Below, one piece after another: positions 24,748 through 32,912 of a DNA stretch of 34,032 nt (position 1 is its first letter; each line of letters opens with the position of its first letter). The position numbers and the translations under genes are program-made. Source of the DNA: CAXMST01 sp964196325 (GTDB taxonomy: Bacteria > Actinomycetota > Thermoleophilia > Solirubrobacterales > 70-9); contig CAXMST010000187.1 in the NCBI GenBank assembly GCA_964196325.1, positions 1 through 34,032 on the forward strand. Reading direction: 5' to 3'. Under the pieces are notes generated by a model. It had not been told where the DNA came from, ran no database searches, and was given only the letters and a program-made list of their open reading frames with translations.

Positions 24748-25509
24748 TCAGCCGCGGCCGGCGCGGGCTAGCACGTCGTCGAGTAGTGCCCGATCGTCGC
24801 CGCGGGCGCCGAACTCGGTGCGCAGCTGCGAAGCGATCGCCTCACGGTCGGCGCCATCGAGGGCGAGCTTCATGGCGACCAGCCGGGCGGCCACGACGTC
24901 GTCGTCGTCGCTCGCGCCCGGGTCGGGGTTCGCGGCGGCGCCGTTCTTGAGCTTCGCAATCAGATCGTCGGTGCTGGTGCCGGACTCGCTGGGCGCCTCG
25001 GACGCGGGCTCCGGTTCCGGATCGGCCGCGACGGGCGCGGGCGCCGGCTCTGGCTCGGGCGCGGGCGGATCGGGCTCGATCCCGGCCGCGGGCTCGGGCC
25101 CGGCCGCGGGCTCGGGCTCGGGCGCGTCGCCTCCGAGGTTCTGTCCCAGGGAGCCGACCCGGCTGCGCAGCTCCTCCGCCTGCCCGACCAGACCTTCGAC
25201 CGCCGCCTGCGCCTGCTCGATGCGGCGCTGGGCGTCCTCGCGGGCAGAGCCAAGTAGTGACTCCGCCTGCGCTCGCGCCTCGGCCAGGGTCGCCTCGGCC
25301 CGCTCTTTGGCCTCCTGCTCGATCCGGGCCGCGGTCGCCTCAGCGGCGGCGACGATCTCCCCCACCCGCTCCGCCGCAACGTCGCCCAGCGACTCGGCCT
25401 GCCGCGGCAACCGCTCGGCGACGGCCTCGAGATGGGCCCGGACCGCCTCGGGGTCCCAGCCTTTGCGCACCGTCAGGAACTCGGTCCGGACGATCTCCTC
25501 ACGCTCCAT
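24748..25509 (-). CDS. DivIVA-like coiled-coil protein
   Basis: This is a 253-residue cytoplasmic protein. The N-terminus (EFLTVRKGWDPEAVRAHLEAVAE) matches the short DivIVA lead-in in which an aromatic residue and a basic GWDPEAV-type turn precede a helix. Residues 30-130 are a long Ala/Glu/Arg heptad coiled coil. A Pro/Glu/Ala-rich linker (about 135-185) and a short helical tail follow. DivIVA proteins mark curved membrane and organise wall growth; whether this one does is inference. I take the ATG at 25509, with TACGCT 7 bases upstream; longer frames only re-read the opposite strand of the SRPBCC gene. Confidence 0.75.
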   Translation of the reverse strand: MEREEIVRTEFLTVRKGWDPEAVRAHLEAVAERLPRQAESLGDVAAERVGEIVAAAEATAARIEQEAKERAEATLAEARAQAESLLGSAREDAQRRIEQAQAAVEGLVGQAEELRSRVGSLGQNLGGDAPEPEPAAGPEPAAGIEPDPPAPEPEPAPAPVAADPEPEPASEAPSESGTSTDDLIAKLKNGAAANPDPGASDDDDVVAARLVAMKLALDGADREAIASQLRTEFGARGDDRALLDDVLARAGRG

Positions 25510-25516
25510 GGCGCTG

Positions 25517-25522
25517 AGCGTA
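25517..25522 (-). promoter_or_regulatory. Candidate -10 box (TACGCT) of the DivIVA-like gene
   Basis: TACGCT on the minus strand lies 7 bases before the ATG at 25509. No ribosome-binding site intervenes, so the transcript is probably leaderless. Confidence 0.5.
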
Positions 25523-25572
25523 GCGGAGGGGAATCCAGGTATCGACCCCCGTCGGCCCGTCGTGCACCCGGG

Positions 25573-25578
25573 TATCCT
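25573..25578 (+). promoter_or_regulatory. Candidate -10 box (TATCCT) of the SRPBCC gene
   Basis: TATCCT ends 7 bases before the GTG at 25586. It faces the DivIVA-like promoter across about 50 bases. No ribosome-binding site is seen. Confidence 0.55.
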
Positions 25579-25585
25579 GTGCCCG

Positions 25586-26065
25586 GTGCCAAAGCTCGAG
25601 ATCAGTCGCAGGGTGAACGCCCCGACCGAGCGCGTCTGGGCCGTCCTCACCGACCTCGACACGGCCGCGGAGCGGATCAGCGGGATCGAGTCGGTCGAGC
25701 GGCTTGCGGGCCCGGAGTTCGGGGTCGGTACGCGCTGGCGCGAGACCCGGGTGATGTTCGGCAAGGAGGCGACCGAGGAGATGGAGGTCGGCTCCCTCGT
25801 GCCCGGCCGCTCATACACCGTTGACGCCGCCAGCCATGGCGCCGAGTACCACTCCGAGCTGAGCGTCGAGGGCGTCGGCGACGGCACCAGCCTGCTGGCG
25901 ATGAGCTTCGAGGCCACACCGCAGACGTTCGGCGCCAAGCTCGCCTCGGTGACGATCGGCCTGCTGTTCCGCGGGGCCACCAAAAAGGCCCTGATCAAGG
26001 ACCTTGACGACATCGCCACCGCGGCCGAGGCTCCCGGGGAGCCCGAGGCTACGACGCCGAGCTAG
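25586..26065 (+). CDS. SRPBCC (START-like) family protein
   Basis: This 159-residue protein has the SRPBCC ligand-binding fold. LEISRRVNAPTERVWAVLTDLD is strand 1 and helix 1 of polyketide-cyclase-like members. GTRWRETRVMFGKEATEEMEV and TSLLAMSFEATPQTFGAKLASV are the central strands, and a long C-terminal helix closes the pocket. The ligand is unknown. A frame open far upstream only re-reads uvrA and the DivIVA-like gene in antisense, so I place the start at the GTG preceded by TATCCT. The stop overlaps the end of the convergent MFS gene. Confidence 0.85.
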   Translation: MPKLEISRRVNAPTERVWAVLTDLDTAAERISGIESVERLAGPEFGVGTRWRETRVMFGKEATEEMEVGSLVPGRSYTVDAASHGAEYHSELSVEGVGDGTSLLAMSFEATPQTFGAKLASVTIGLLFRGATKKALIKDLDDIATAAEAPGEPEATTPS

Positions 26066-27460
26066 TCGCGCCTTCCGCCCCCGCGCCGGCGGAATCCCGA
26101 CCGCGAGGCGGACGGTCGATCAGCAGATAGGCGGCGACCCAGATCGCGGCCGTGACGGCAGCGCTAACCCAGAACACGGCGGCATAGTCTGGATTCGCTC
26201 CCACCGCGAACCGCCGAGCACGGCCACGGCAAGCGAGCCACCCAGCATCTGGGTCCCCGTGAGTACGCCTCCCGCCTGACCCTGCTCGCGCTGGGGAACC
26301 GCGGCCATCACCCCCGCCTCGGGGCCGGAGAAGAAGAACTGCAGCGAGGCGCCCCACGCCAGCAGGCCGGGCACGAGGATCAGGAACTCGTCCGCGGGCG
26401 CGAACAGCCCCAGCCAGGCGAGCCCGACGCCTCCCACCGCGACGCGCCGACCAGGGTCGTGAGGCGATTCCCGTAGCGATCGATCAGGGAGCCTGCGAGC
26501 GACCCCGTGATCGGGGTCAGTGCCATCGCCGTGAGCAGCGCGGCCCCGGCTCCGAGCGGCGTCATGTCCAGCCGCTCCTGGAAGTAGAGCGCACCGAAAA
26601 CGATCACCGCGATCTTGGTGAACTGCGCGCCGGCGACGACCACGTTGCAGCCCGCGACCAGCGGCCGGGCGAGCACCTCGAAATCGATCAGGGGCTCACG
26701 CGACCGCCGCTCCACGAGGACGAAGACCGGCGTCGCCAGGACCGCAACGGCCAGCAGCGCAATCACCGCAGGAGAGCCCCAGCCCCAGTCCGGCCCCTGG
26801 GTCAGAGCCAATACCAGCGGCAGCAGCATCGCCATCAGCGCCAGCTGCCCACCGTAATCGAACCGCGGCCGCGGCCCCTCCCGCCCAGGCTCCCGCCAGG
26901 CCGCGGCGATCACGACCACAACGGCGACCACCAGCGGTAGGTTGAGGAAGAAGATCACCCGCCAGCTGATCAGCTCGGTCACGAGGCCGCCGACGAAGGG
27001 ACCCAAGCCGAGCGCCAGCGTAGCGACCAGGCCGAAGATCCCAAAAGCCCGCCCAAGCTCCTGCTTCGGGAACACGGCGCCGATCATCGCGACCGTGATC
27101 GAGAACACGACGGCGGCGCCGGCGCCCTGGGCGGCGCGCGCGAGGATGATCCACTCACCGCTCTGAGCGAGGCCGGCGGCGAGGGAGCCCAAAGAGGACA
27201 GTGCCGCCCAGCATCACCGGCCGGTGGCCGAGCACGTCGCCGAGCCGGCCGCCGCCCACGACGAAGACCGTGAGGGAGAGCAGGTACGCGTTGACGATCC
27301 AGTGCGAGAGCAGATCGGACATGCCGAGGTCCTCGCGGATCGTCTCGAACGCCACCGCGACGACGGTCTCGTCGAGCATCGCGATCCCGAGCCCGGTGCT
27401 GGCGGCGCCGAGGATCCACCAGCGACGGTTGTCGTCGGTGATCCCCAAACGCGCTCCCAT
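26049..27460 (-). pseudogene. DHA2-type MFS drug transporter, broken by three frameshifts
   Basis: Four frames read in order give one 14-helix EmrB/QacA-like efflux transporter of about 470 residues. Frame 1 (27460 to about 27185) starts MGARLGITDDNRR and includes AMLDETVVAVAFETI and GGGRLGDVLGHRPVM. Frame 2 (about 27185-26430) contains RAAQGAGAA and FGLVATLALGLGPFVGG. Frame 3 (about 26430-26205) contains LVPGLLAWGASLQF. Frame 4 (about 26205-26049) ends the protein with two further hydrophobic stretches. The breaks are near 27185, 26437 and 26203. The last two fall in the same 12-base sequence. The protein is otherwise well preserved, so recent inactivation or sequencing error are both possible. 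It lies 20 bases behind uvrB. Confidence 0.85.
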
Positions 27461-27467
27461 CCGCGGG

Positions 27468-27473
27468 ACCCTA
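27468..27473 (-). promoter_or_regulatory. Candidate -10 box (TAGGGT) of the MFS gene
   Basis: TAGGGT on the minus strand lies 7 bases before the ATG at 27460, just past the uvrB gene end. It suggests that the transporter had its own leaderless promoter despite the close uvrB. Confidence 0.45.
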
Positions 27474-27480
27474 TCGGCGC

Positions 27481-29487
27481 TCAGGCGCGCATCCCCTCGA
27501 GGTCGCGACGGAGCTCCTTGAGCTCGTCGCGGAGCCGACCGGCCTCCTCGAAACGCAGGTCCTCGGCGGCCCCGAGCATGTCCTCCTCCAGGCCGGCGAT
27601 CACCTTCTCGAGCTGCTCGGGCGACGAGATCGGCTCGCCGTTGATCTCGGCCCGGCTGCGGCGTCGCTTCTCTGGGGCGTTCGACTCCATCGCGAGGAAG
27701 TCGGAGATGTCGCTGATTCCCTTCTTTACCGTCTCCGGCGTGATTCCATGCTCGGCGTTGTAGGCCACCTGGATCTCTCGGCGGCGGTCGGTTTCCCCGA
27801 TCGCCGCCTTCATCGCCGCGCTGAAGCGGTCGGCGTACATCAGGACCCTCCCGTTGACGTTCCGGGCGGCGCGCCCGATCGTCTGGATCAGACTGGTCTC
27901 ACCGCGCAGGAAGCCCTCCTTGTCGGCGTCGAGGATCGCGACAAGGCCGACCTCAGGGATGTCGAGCCCCTCGCGCAAGAGGTTGACTCCGACCAACACG
28001 TCGTACTCGCCCAGGCGCAGGTCGCGGATGATCTTGATCCGCTCGATCGTGTCGACCTCGGAGTGCAGGTAGCGGACCCGGAAGCCATGCTCGAGCAGAT
28101 ACTCGGTCAGATCCTCCGACATCTTCTTGGTCAGGGTCGTGACCAGGCAGCGCTCGCCACGCTCGGCATGGGTGCGGACCTCGTTCATCAGATCGTCGAT
28201 CTGGTTCTTGGTCTCGCGCACCTCGACGGGCGGGTCGACGATCCCGGTCGGCCGCACGATCTGCTCGACCAGGCGCTTGGCCTGGGTCCGCTCGAAGTCA
28301 CCCGGGGTCGCGGAGACCATCACCATCTGACCGACCTTCTGCAGGAACTCGTCGAACTTCAGCGGCCGGTTGTCGATCGCGCTGGGCAGCCGGAAGCCGT
28401 GATCGACCAGAGTCAGCTTGCGCGAGCGATCGCCCGCATACATGCCGCCGATCTGGGGCACGGTCTGGTGCGACTCGTCGATGAAGGTCATGAAGTCCTT
28501 GGGGAAGTAGTCGAGCAGGGTGTGCGGCGCCGAGCCCGGCTCGCGACCGTCGAGGATCCTCGAGTAGTTCTCGATCCCGTTGCAGAACCCAAGCTCCTTG
28601 AGCATCTCCAGGTCGTACTGGGTCCGTTGCCGCAACCGATGCGCCTCGAGCTCCTTGCCCTGCTCGGCGAGCTCGGCCGTGCGGGCCTCCATCTCGGCCT
28701 GGATCTGCGCGACCGAGCGCTCGATCGTCTCCTCCTTGGTCACGTAGTGGGAGGCGGGCCAGACCGAGACGTGCTCGACCTCGTCCAAGACCTCGCCCGT
28801 GAGCGGGTCGAAGTGGATGATCGACTCGATCTCATCCCCGAACAGCTGCACCCGGTAGGCCGAAGCGTCGGCGTAGGAGGGAAAGATCTCGAGCACCTCA
28901 CCCTTGACCCGGAAGGTGCCGCGGGTCAGAGCGGTGTCGTTGCGCTGGTACTGCATGCCGACGAGCTGACGGAACAGGCTCTCGCGCTCGATCCACTCGC
29001 CGATCTTGAACATGACCATCTGCTCCTGGTAGAGCTGCGGTGAGCCGATCCCGTAGATGCAGGAGACGGAGGCGACGATGATCACGTCGCGGCGCGCGAA
29101 CAGCGCCGCCGTGGCGGCATGGCGGAGGCGATCGATCTCGTCGTTGATCGTCGAGTCCTTCTCGATGTAGAGATCCTGGGCCGGCACGTAGGCCTCGGGC
29201 TGGTAGTAGTCGTAGTAGCTGACGAAGTACTCGACCGCCGCGGCCGGGAAGAACTCCCGGAACTCATTGCAGAGCTGGGCCGCCAGGGTCTTGTTGTGGG
29301 CGATCACCAGCGCCGGGCGCTGCAGCCGATTGATCGTCGAGGCCATCGTGAACGTCTTCCCGGTCCCGGTCGCCCCGAGCAGGGTCATAAAGCCCTCCCC
29401 CGCCTCGGCCCCGGCTACCAGCTCGTCGATCGCCTGTGGCTGGTCGGCGGTCGGCTCGTAGGCGCTGTTGAGAACGAAATCCGGCAC
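27481..29487 (-). CDS. uvrB: Excinuclease ABC subunit B
   Basis: This 668-residue helicase-like protein takes damaged DNA from UvrA and recruits UvrC. Motif I is LLGATGTGKTFTMA near residue 39. The beta-hairpin region SYYDYYQPEAYVPA is near 90. Later motifs are FIDESHQTVPQIGGMYAGDRSRK near 340, SATPGD, LLREGLDIPEVGLVAILDADKEGFLR near 510 and IQTIGRAARN. A C-terminal UVR coiled-coil motif (LEEDMLGAAEDLRFEEAGRLRDEL) ends the protein. All parts are present. The GTG at 29487 is preceded at 6 bases by TATCTT. It is separated from uvrA by three genes and has no GAAC-N4-GTTC box, unlike uvrA. Confidence 0.98.
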   Translation of the reverse strand: MPDFVLNSAYEPTADQPQAIDELVAGAEAGEGFMTLLGATGTGKTFTMASTINRLQRPALVIAHNKTLAAQLCNEFREFFPAAAVEYFVSYYDYYQPEAYVPAQDLYIEKDSTINDEIDRLRHAATAALFARRDVIIVASVSCIYGIGSPQLYQEQMVMFKIGEWIERESLFRQLVGMQYQRNDTALTRGTFRVKGEVLEIFPSYADASAYRVQLFGDEIESIIHFDPLTGEVLDEVEHVSVWPASHYVTKEETIERSVAQIQAEMEARTAELAEQGKELEAHRLRQRTQYDLEMLKELGFCNGIENYSRILDGREPGSAPHTLLDYFPKDFMTFIDESHQTVPQIGGMYAGDRSRKLTLVDHGFRLPSAIDNRPLKFDEFLQKVGQMVMVSATPGDFERTQAKRLVEQIVRPTGIVDPPVEVRETKNQIDDLMNEVRTHAERGERCLVTTLTKKMSEDLTEYLLEHGFRVRYLHSEVDTIERIKIIRDLRLGEYDVLVGVNLLREGLDIPEVGLVAILDADKEGFLRGETSLIQTIGRAARNVNGRVLMYADRFSAAMKAAIGETDRRREIQVAYNAEHGITPETVKKGISDISDFLAMESNAPEKRRRSRAEINGEPISSPEQLEKVIAGLEEDMLGAAEDLRFEEAGRLRDELKELRRDLEGMRA

Positions 29488-29493
29488 CCGACG

Positions 29494-29499
29494 AAGATA
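29494..29499 (-). promoter_or_regulatory. Candidate -10 box (TATCTT) of uvrB
   Basis: TATCTT on the minus strand lies 6 bases before the GTG at 29487, with no ribosome-binding site, so uvrB is probably leaderless. Confidence 0.5.
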
Positions 29500-29613
29500 G
29501 CGACCGCTGAACCCGATGCCCGGTGTTCAGCCTTGCGCGTCGAGAGCTGATTCGATCCGGCCCAGCCGGACCTAACAGCACCGCCCGCTCGACTCCGAGC
29601 GCGCTCCAGGTTC

Positions 29614-29619
29614 TAGGAT
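29614..29619 (+). promoter_or_regulatory. Candidate -10 box (TAGGAT) of the first aldo/keto reductase
   Basis: TAGGAT lies 46 bases before the ATG at 29666. Here the gene keeps a ribosome-binding site (GGAAGGA), so this would be an ordinary leadered transcript. Confidence 0.4.
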
Positions 29620-29665
29620 CGACGCACGGCACTGAAGCACGGCATCAGCAACCGGAAGGAACGGC

Positions 29666-30643
29666 ATGAGGAAGCGCAAACTTGGGAGCACCGGCCTCGA
29701 GGTCTCGGAGATCGGCCTTGGCTGCATGGGGATGTCGGCGTTCTACGGGACAACCGACGAGCCGGAGGCGATCGCGACTCTGCATCGCGCGATCGAGCTC
29801 GGGGTGGACCTGTTCGACACGGCGGAGATGTACGGCCCCCACGCCAACGAGGAGCTGCTCGGCAAGGCGCTCTCGGACCGGCGCGACGAGGTCCTGATCG
29901 CGACCAAGTTCGGCGTGGTGGTGAACGAGAAGGGCCAGCGCGGCCTCGACGGCAGCCCCGAGAACGTGCGGCGTTCGATCGAGGGATCGCTGCAGCGGCT
30001 CCGTACCGACCACGTCGACCTCTACTACCAGCACCGCATGGACCCCTCGGTACCGATCGAGGCGACGGTCGGCGCGCTCGCGGAACTGGTCGCCGAGGGC
30101 AAGGTCCGCCACATCGGTTTGAGCGAGGCCTCGGCGGCGACGATCCGCCGCGCCCACGCGGTACACCCGATCGCCGCGGTCCAGACTGAGTACTCGCTGT
30201 GGACCCGCGACCCCGAGGAGGAGATCCTGCCGGCGATGAGGGAGCTCGGAATCGGCTTCGTCTCATACTCCCCGCTCGGACGCGGATTCCTCTCGGGCCG
30301 GTTCAATCACACCGATGAGCTCGACGCGGGCGACTTCCGGCGCAGTGGCCCCCGCTTCACGGGCGAGAACCTCGGCCGAAACCAGCAGCTGGTCGCGAAG
30401 CTCGGGGAGCTGGCCGACGAGAAGGGCGTGACCCGCGGACAGCTCGCGCTGGCCTGGGTCCTGGCGCAGGGCGATGACATCGTCCCGATCCCGGGGACCA
30501 AGCGCCGCACCTACCTGGAGGAGAACGTTGCCGCGGCCGAAGTCGAGCTGACCGAGGAAGACCTCCAGCGGATCGATCGGGAGCTGCCCGAGGCGGCCGG
30601 GGATCGCTACGACGAGGACGGCATGCGGGTCGTCACCCCCTGA
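29666..30643 (+). CDS. Aldo/keto reductase (copy 1)
   Basis: This 325-residue TIM-barrel NADPH oxidoreductase is of the AKR13-like group. The catalytic tetrad is visible: Asp and Tyr in DTAEMYG near residues 52-57, Lys in ATKFG near 83, and His in YYQHRMD near 124. The NADPH-binding end reads PIPGTKRRTYLEEN near 280. The physiological carbonyl substrate is unknown. GGAAGGA lies 6 bases before the ATG. The next gene is a close paralogue of equal length in the same direction. Confidence 0.93.
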   Translation: MRKRKLGSTGLEVSEIGLGCMGMSAFYGTTDEPEAIATLHRAIELGVDLFDTAEMYGPHANEELLGKALSDRRDEVLIATKFGVVVNEKGQRGLDGSPENVRRSIEGSLQRLRTDHVDLYYQHRMDPSVPIEATVGALAELVAEGKVRHIGLSEASAATIRRAHAVHPIAAVQTEYSLWTRDPEEEILPAMRELGIGFVSYSPLGRGFLSGRFNHTDELDAGDFRRSGPRFTGENLGRNQQLVAKLGELADEKGVTRGQLALAWVLAQGDDIVPIPGTKRRTYLEENVAAAEVELTEEDLQRIDRELPEAAGDRYDEDGMRVVTP

Positions 30644-30660
30644 GGCCCCGACGCTGCTCC

Positions 30661-30666
30661 TACGAT
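30661..30666 (+). promoter_or_regulatory. Candidate -10 box (TACGAT) of the second aldo/keto reductase
   Basis: TACGAT lies 43 bases before the ATG at 30710, in the short gap after copy 1. It would allow copy 2 to be expressed separately. Confidence 0.35.
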
Positions 30667-30709
30667 GGGCACAAGGGATTCACCGAGATCACCCCGACGA
30701 AAGGACACG

Positions 30710-31687
30710 ATGCAGAAACGGAATCTGGGGAGCACGGGCCTGGAGGTCTCGGCGATCGGGCTCGGGTGCATGGGCATGTCCGCCTTCTACGGGACCACCG
30801 ACGAAGCTGAGTCGACCGCCACGATCGCGCGGGCGGGCGAGCTCGGCGTGACAATGCTCGACACCGCTGAGGTCTACGGGCCCAATACCAACGAGGAGCT
30901 GGTCGGCAAGGCGGTTGCCGGGCGTCGCGAGGAGGTCGTGATCGCGACCAAGTTCGGGATGGTGATCGCGTCCGACGGCTCCCGGGCGATCGACGGGAGG
31001 CCCGAGACCGTGCGCCGCTCGATCGAGGGCTCCCTGCGCCGACTCGGGACCGACCATGTCGATCTCTACTACCAGCACCGCGTCGACCCAGGCGTGCCGA
31101 TCGAGGAGACCGTCGGCGCGATGGCGGAGCTGGTCGAGCAGGGCAAGGTCCGCTATCTCGGCCTCAGCGAGGCGTCGGCCGCGACCGTGCGGCGCGCTCA
31201 TGCCGTGCATCCGATCGCCGCCGTGCAATCCGAGTATTCGCTGTGGACCCGCGACCCCGAGAACGAGGTGCTGCCGACGCTGCGCGAGCTGGGGATCAGC
31301 CTGGTCGCCTACTCACCGCTGGGCCGGGGGTTCCTGTCGGGGCGCTTCAGCTCGCTCGAGGACCTGGCTCCCGACGACTCGAGGAGGGCCGGCCCGCGCT
31401 TCGCCGAGGAGCACATGCGCTCGAACCTGAAGCTGGCCGAGACGGTAGAGCGGCTGGCGAGCGAAAAGGGCGTGAGCGCGGCCCAGCTCGCGCTCGCCTG
31501 GGTGCTCGCGCAGGGCGATGACATCGTCCCGATCCCGGGGACCAAGCGGCGCTCCTACCTGGAGCAGAACGTCGCCGCGGCCGAGGTCGAGCTCAGCCCG
31601 GGGGAGCTGGCCCGGATCGAGGCCGAGCTGCCCGAGGTGTCCGGCGAGCGCTACGACGAGCGCGGCATGAGCAGCGTCAACCGCTGA
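30710..31687 (+). CDS. Aldo/keto reductase (copy 2)
   Basis: This is a 325-residue paralogue of the preceding gene with roughly two thirds of residues identical. It has the same tetrad: DTAEVYG, ATKFG and YYQHRVD, with PIPGTKRRSYLEQN for NADPH. Differences cluster in the segment after GRGFLSGRF, which shapes the substrate pocket, so the two probably differ in substrate. I place the start at the ATG at 30710, which has AAAGGA 5 bases before it and aligns with the copy 1 start; an ATG at 30665 would add 15 residues without a ribosome-binding site. Confidence 0.93.
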   Translation: MQKRNLGSTGLEVSAIGLGCMGMSAFYGTTDEAESTATIARAGELGVTMLDTAEVYGPNTNEELVGKAVAGRREEVVIATKFGMVIASDGSRAIDGRPETVRRSIEGSLRRLGTDHVDLYYQHRVDPGVPIEETVGAMAELVEQGKVRYLGLSEASAATVRRAHAVHPIAAVQSEYSLWTRDPENEVLPTLRELGISLVAYSPLGRGFLSGRFSSLEDLAPDDSRRAGPRFAEEHMRSNLKLAETVERLASEKGVSAAQLALAWVLAQGDDIVPIPGTKRRSYLEQNVAAAEVELSPGELARIEAELPEVSGERYDERGMSSVNR

Positions 31688-31709
31688 GCGGCGGGGGTGG
31701 GCGCGGCGC

Positions 31710-32387
31710 TCAGCTCCGCCGCGGCCCCCGGATCAGCTGGTAGGCGCCCGCACCCAGCGCGGCGCCGACGATCGGGCCGACGATGTAGATCCAGAGGTCC
31801 GTCCACTCGCCTGTCGCAAGTGCCGGCCCGAGCGAGCGGGCCGGGTTCATCGAGGCCCCGGTCACCGGACCGCCGAAGGTCGCATCGAGGGCGACAACGC
31901 CACCGATCGCCAGAGCCGCGGCCGAGCCGACCGCCCGGGTGTCGGTCGCAACGGAGATGATCACGAACATCAAGAGGGCCGTGAGCAGGGTCTCGTAGAC
32001 GAGTGCGGAACCGATTCCGACGCTCGGCACGGTCACCCCGAGACCGCCCGGCTGCGAGGGCCAGATCGCCAGCAACGTCAGCGCCCCGGCGCAGGCACCG
32101 AGGATCTGCGCGACGATGTAGGCACCGGCATCGCGCCGCGGGAAATGCCGCGTCAGGATGAAGGCGATCGTCACCGCGGGGTTGATGTGGGCGCCGGAGA
32201 GATGGCCCGTGGCGTAGATCATCGCCGCGATCACGAGCCCAAAGACGAGCGCTATCCCCGTGACCCCGAGCGCCCCCCCGTACTCAGCATCGGTGACGAT
32301 CGCCCCGCACCCGGCGAAGACCAGCGCGAAGGCGGCGATCGCCTCCGCGGCAGCCCGACGGGCGAGGTCCGGGGCCGCCTCGCTCAA
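31710..32387 (-). CDS. NIP-like aquaglyceroporin (arsenite channel candidate)
   Basis: This 225-residue MIP-family channel has six predicted helices and two NPA boxes, GAHINPAV near 65 and GASMNPARS near 180. The second half (GGPVTGASMNPARSLGPAL) resembles nodulin-26-like proteins and bacterial AqpN more than AqpZ. Aligned by eye to AqpZ, the selectivity filter would be Phe-Ala-Ala-Arg, with Ala replacing the His of water channels, which predicts a wider pore. It follows arsC with a TTGA overlap, so it is translated with it. In bacteria such channels in ars operons let arsenite out down its gradient. That role is inferred from context here. The start is a TTG. Confidence 0.9.
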   Translation of the reverse strand: MSEAAPDLARRAAAEAIAAFALVFAGCGAIVTDAEYGGALGVTGIALVFGLVIAAMIYATGHLSGAHINPAVTIAFILTRHFPRRDAGAYIVAQILGACAGALTLLAIWPSQPGGLGVTVPSVGIGSALVYETLLTALLMFVIISVATDTRAVGSAAALAIGGVVALDATFGGPVTGASMNPARSLGPALATGEWTDLWIYIVGPIVGAALGAGAYQLIRGPRRS

Positions 32388-32824
32388 GCTACGGCCAGCT
32401 CGCCGAGCAATCTGCGAACCCGCCGGTCGATCTCGTCTCGGATCAGCCGCACGTCGTCGAGCTCGAGACCGGCCGGGTCGTCGAGCTCCCAGTCCTCGTA
32501 GCGCTTGCCGGGGTAGATCGGGCAGGCGTCGCCGCAGCCCATCGTGATCACGACGTCGGCGGCCCTGACGACCTCGTCGGTGATCGGCTTCGGGAATGCC
32601 CTCGAGATGTCCACGCCGACCTCGGCCAGCGCCTCCACCACGGCCGGGTTGAGCCGGTCGGCAGGCTCGCTACCGCAGGAGCGCACACCGACCCGCCCCG
32701 CCGCCGCCCGCTCGAGCAGCCCCGCGGCCATCTGGCTGCGACCGGCATTGTGCACACAGACGAAGAGCACCTCCGGGACATGCCCGCCGGGATGTCGGCT
32801 GAGCTCGACGTCGTGCTTGGCCAT
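32384..32824 (-). CDS. arsC: Arsenate reductase, LMW-phosphatase type
   Basis: This 146-residue enzyme reduces arsenate to arsenite. The phosphatase-like loop VCVHNAGRS (C-x5-R-S) is near residues 22-30. A second pair of cysteines stands in GCGDACPIYPGKRYEDW near 97, followed by DDPAG, as in thioredoxin- or mycothiol-linked ArsC proteins. The reductant is not settled by sequence. I take the ATG at 32824 with AAGGGAG 6 bases before it; a frame to 32893 would run through the operator region. It is divergent from arsR and co-translated with the aquaporin. Confidence 0.94.
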   Translation of the reverse strand: MAKHDVELSRHPGGHVPEVLFVCVHNAGRSQMAAGLLERAAAGRVGVRSCGSEPADRLNPAVVEALAEVGVDISRAFPKPITDEVVRAADVVITMGCGDACPIYPGKRYEDWELDDPAGLELDDVRLIRDEIDRRVRRLLGELAVA

Positions 32825-32843
32825 GGGTGCTCCCTTCGGATAG

Positions 32844-32859
32844 ATCGATGCCTTTCGAT
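32844..32859. promoter_or_regulatory. ArsR operator, arsC-proximal (ATCGA-N6-TCGAT)
   Basis: ATCGATGCCTTTCGAT is a perfect 5-bp dyad with a 6-base centre. It covers TATCGA on the minus strand (32855-32860), a candidate -10 box that would give a leader of about 24 bases before the arsC ATG. Confidence 0.65.
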
Positions 32860-32885
32860 ACGTCTGACTGACTTCTAGCAGATAC

Positions 32886-32901
32886 ATCGACATCTATCGA
32901 T
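32886..32901. promoter_or_regulatory. ArsR operator, arsR-proximal (ATCGA-N6-TCGAT)
   Basis: ATCGACATCTATCGAT has the same arms and spacing as the first operator, 42 bases away. It abuts TATGCT (32901-32906), the candidate -10 box of arsR, sharing its first base. Confidence 0.65.
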
Positions 32902-32906
32902 ATGCT
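32901..32906 (+). promoter_or_regulatory. Candidate -10 box (TATGCT) of arsR
   Basis: TATGCT ends 6 bases before the GTG at 32913, which fits the leaderless pattern. A GGAGG also lies here, but only one base from the GTG, too near to act normally. Confidence 0.5.
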
Positions 32907-32912
32907 GGAGGG

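Noticed and set aside
29508..29529. TGAAC...GTTCA dyad upstream of uvrB as a LexA box
   Set aside because: The half-sites are 12 bases apart, whereas the LexA core GAAC/GTTC needs 4 between. Inner positions mostly do not pair.
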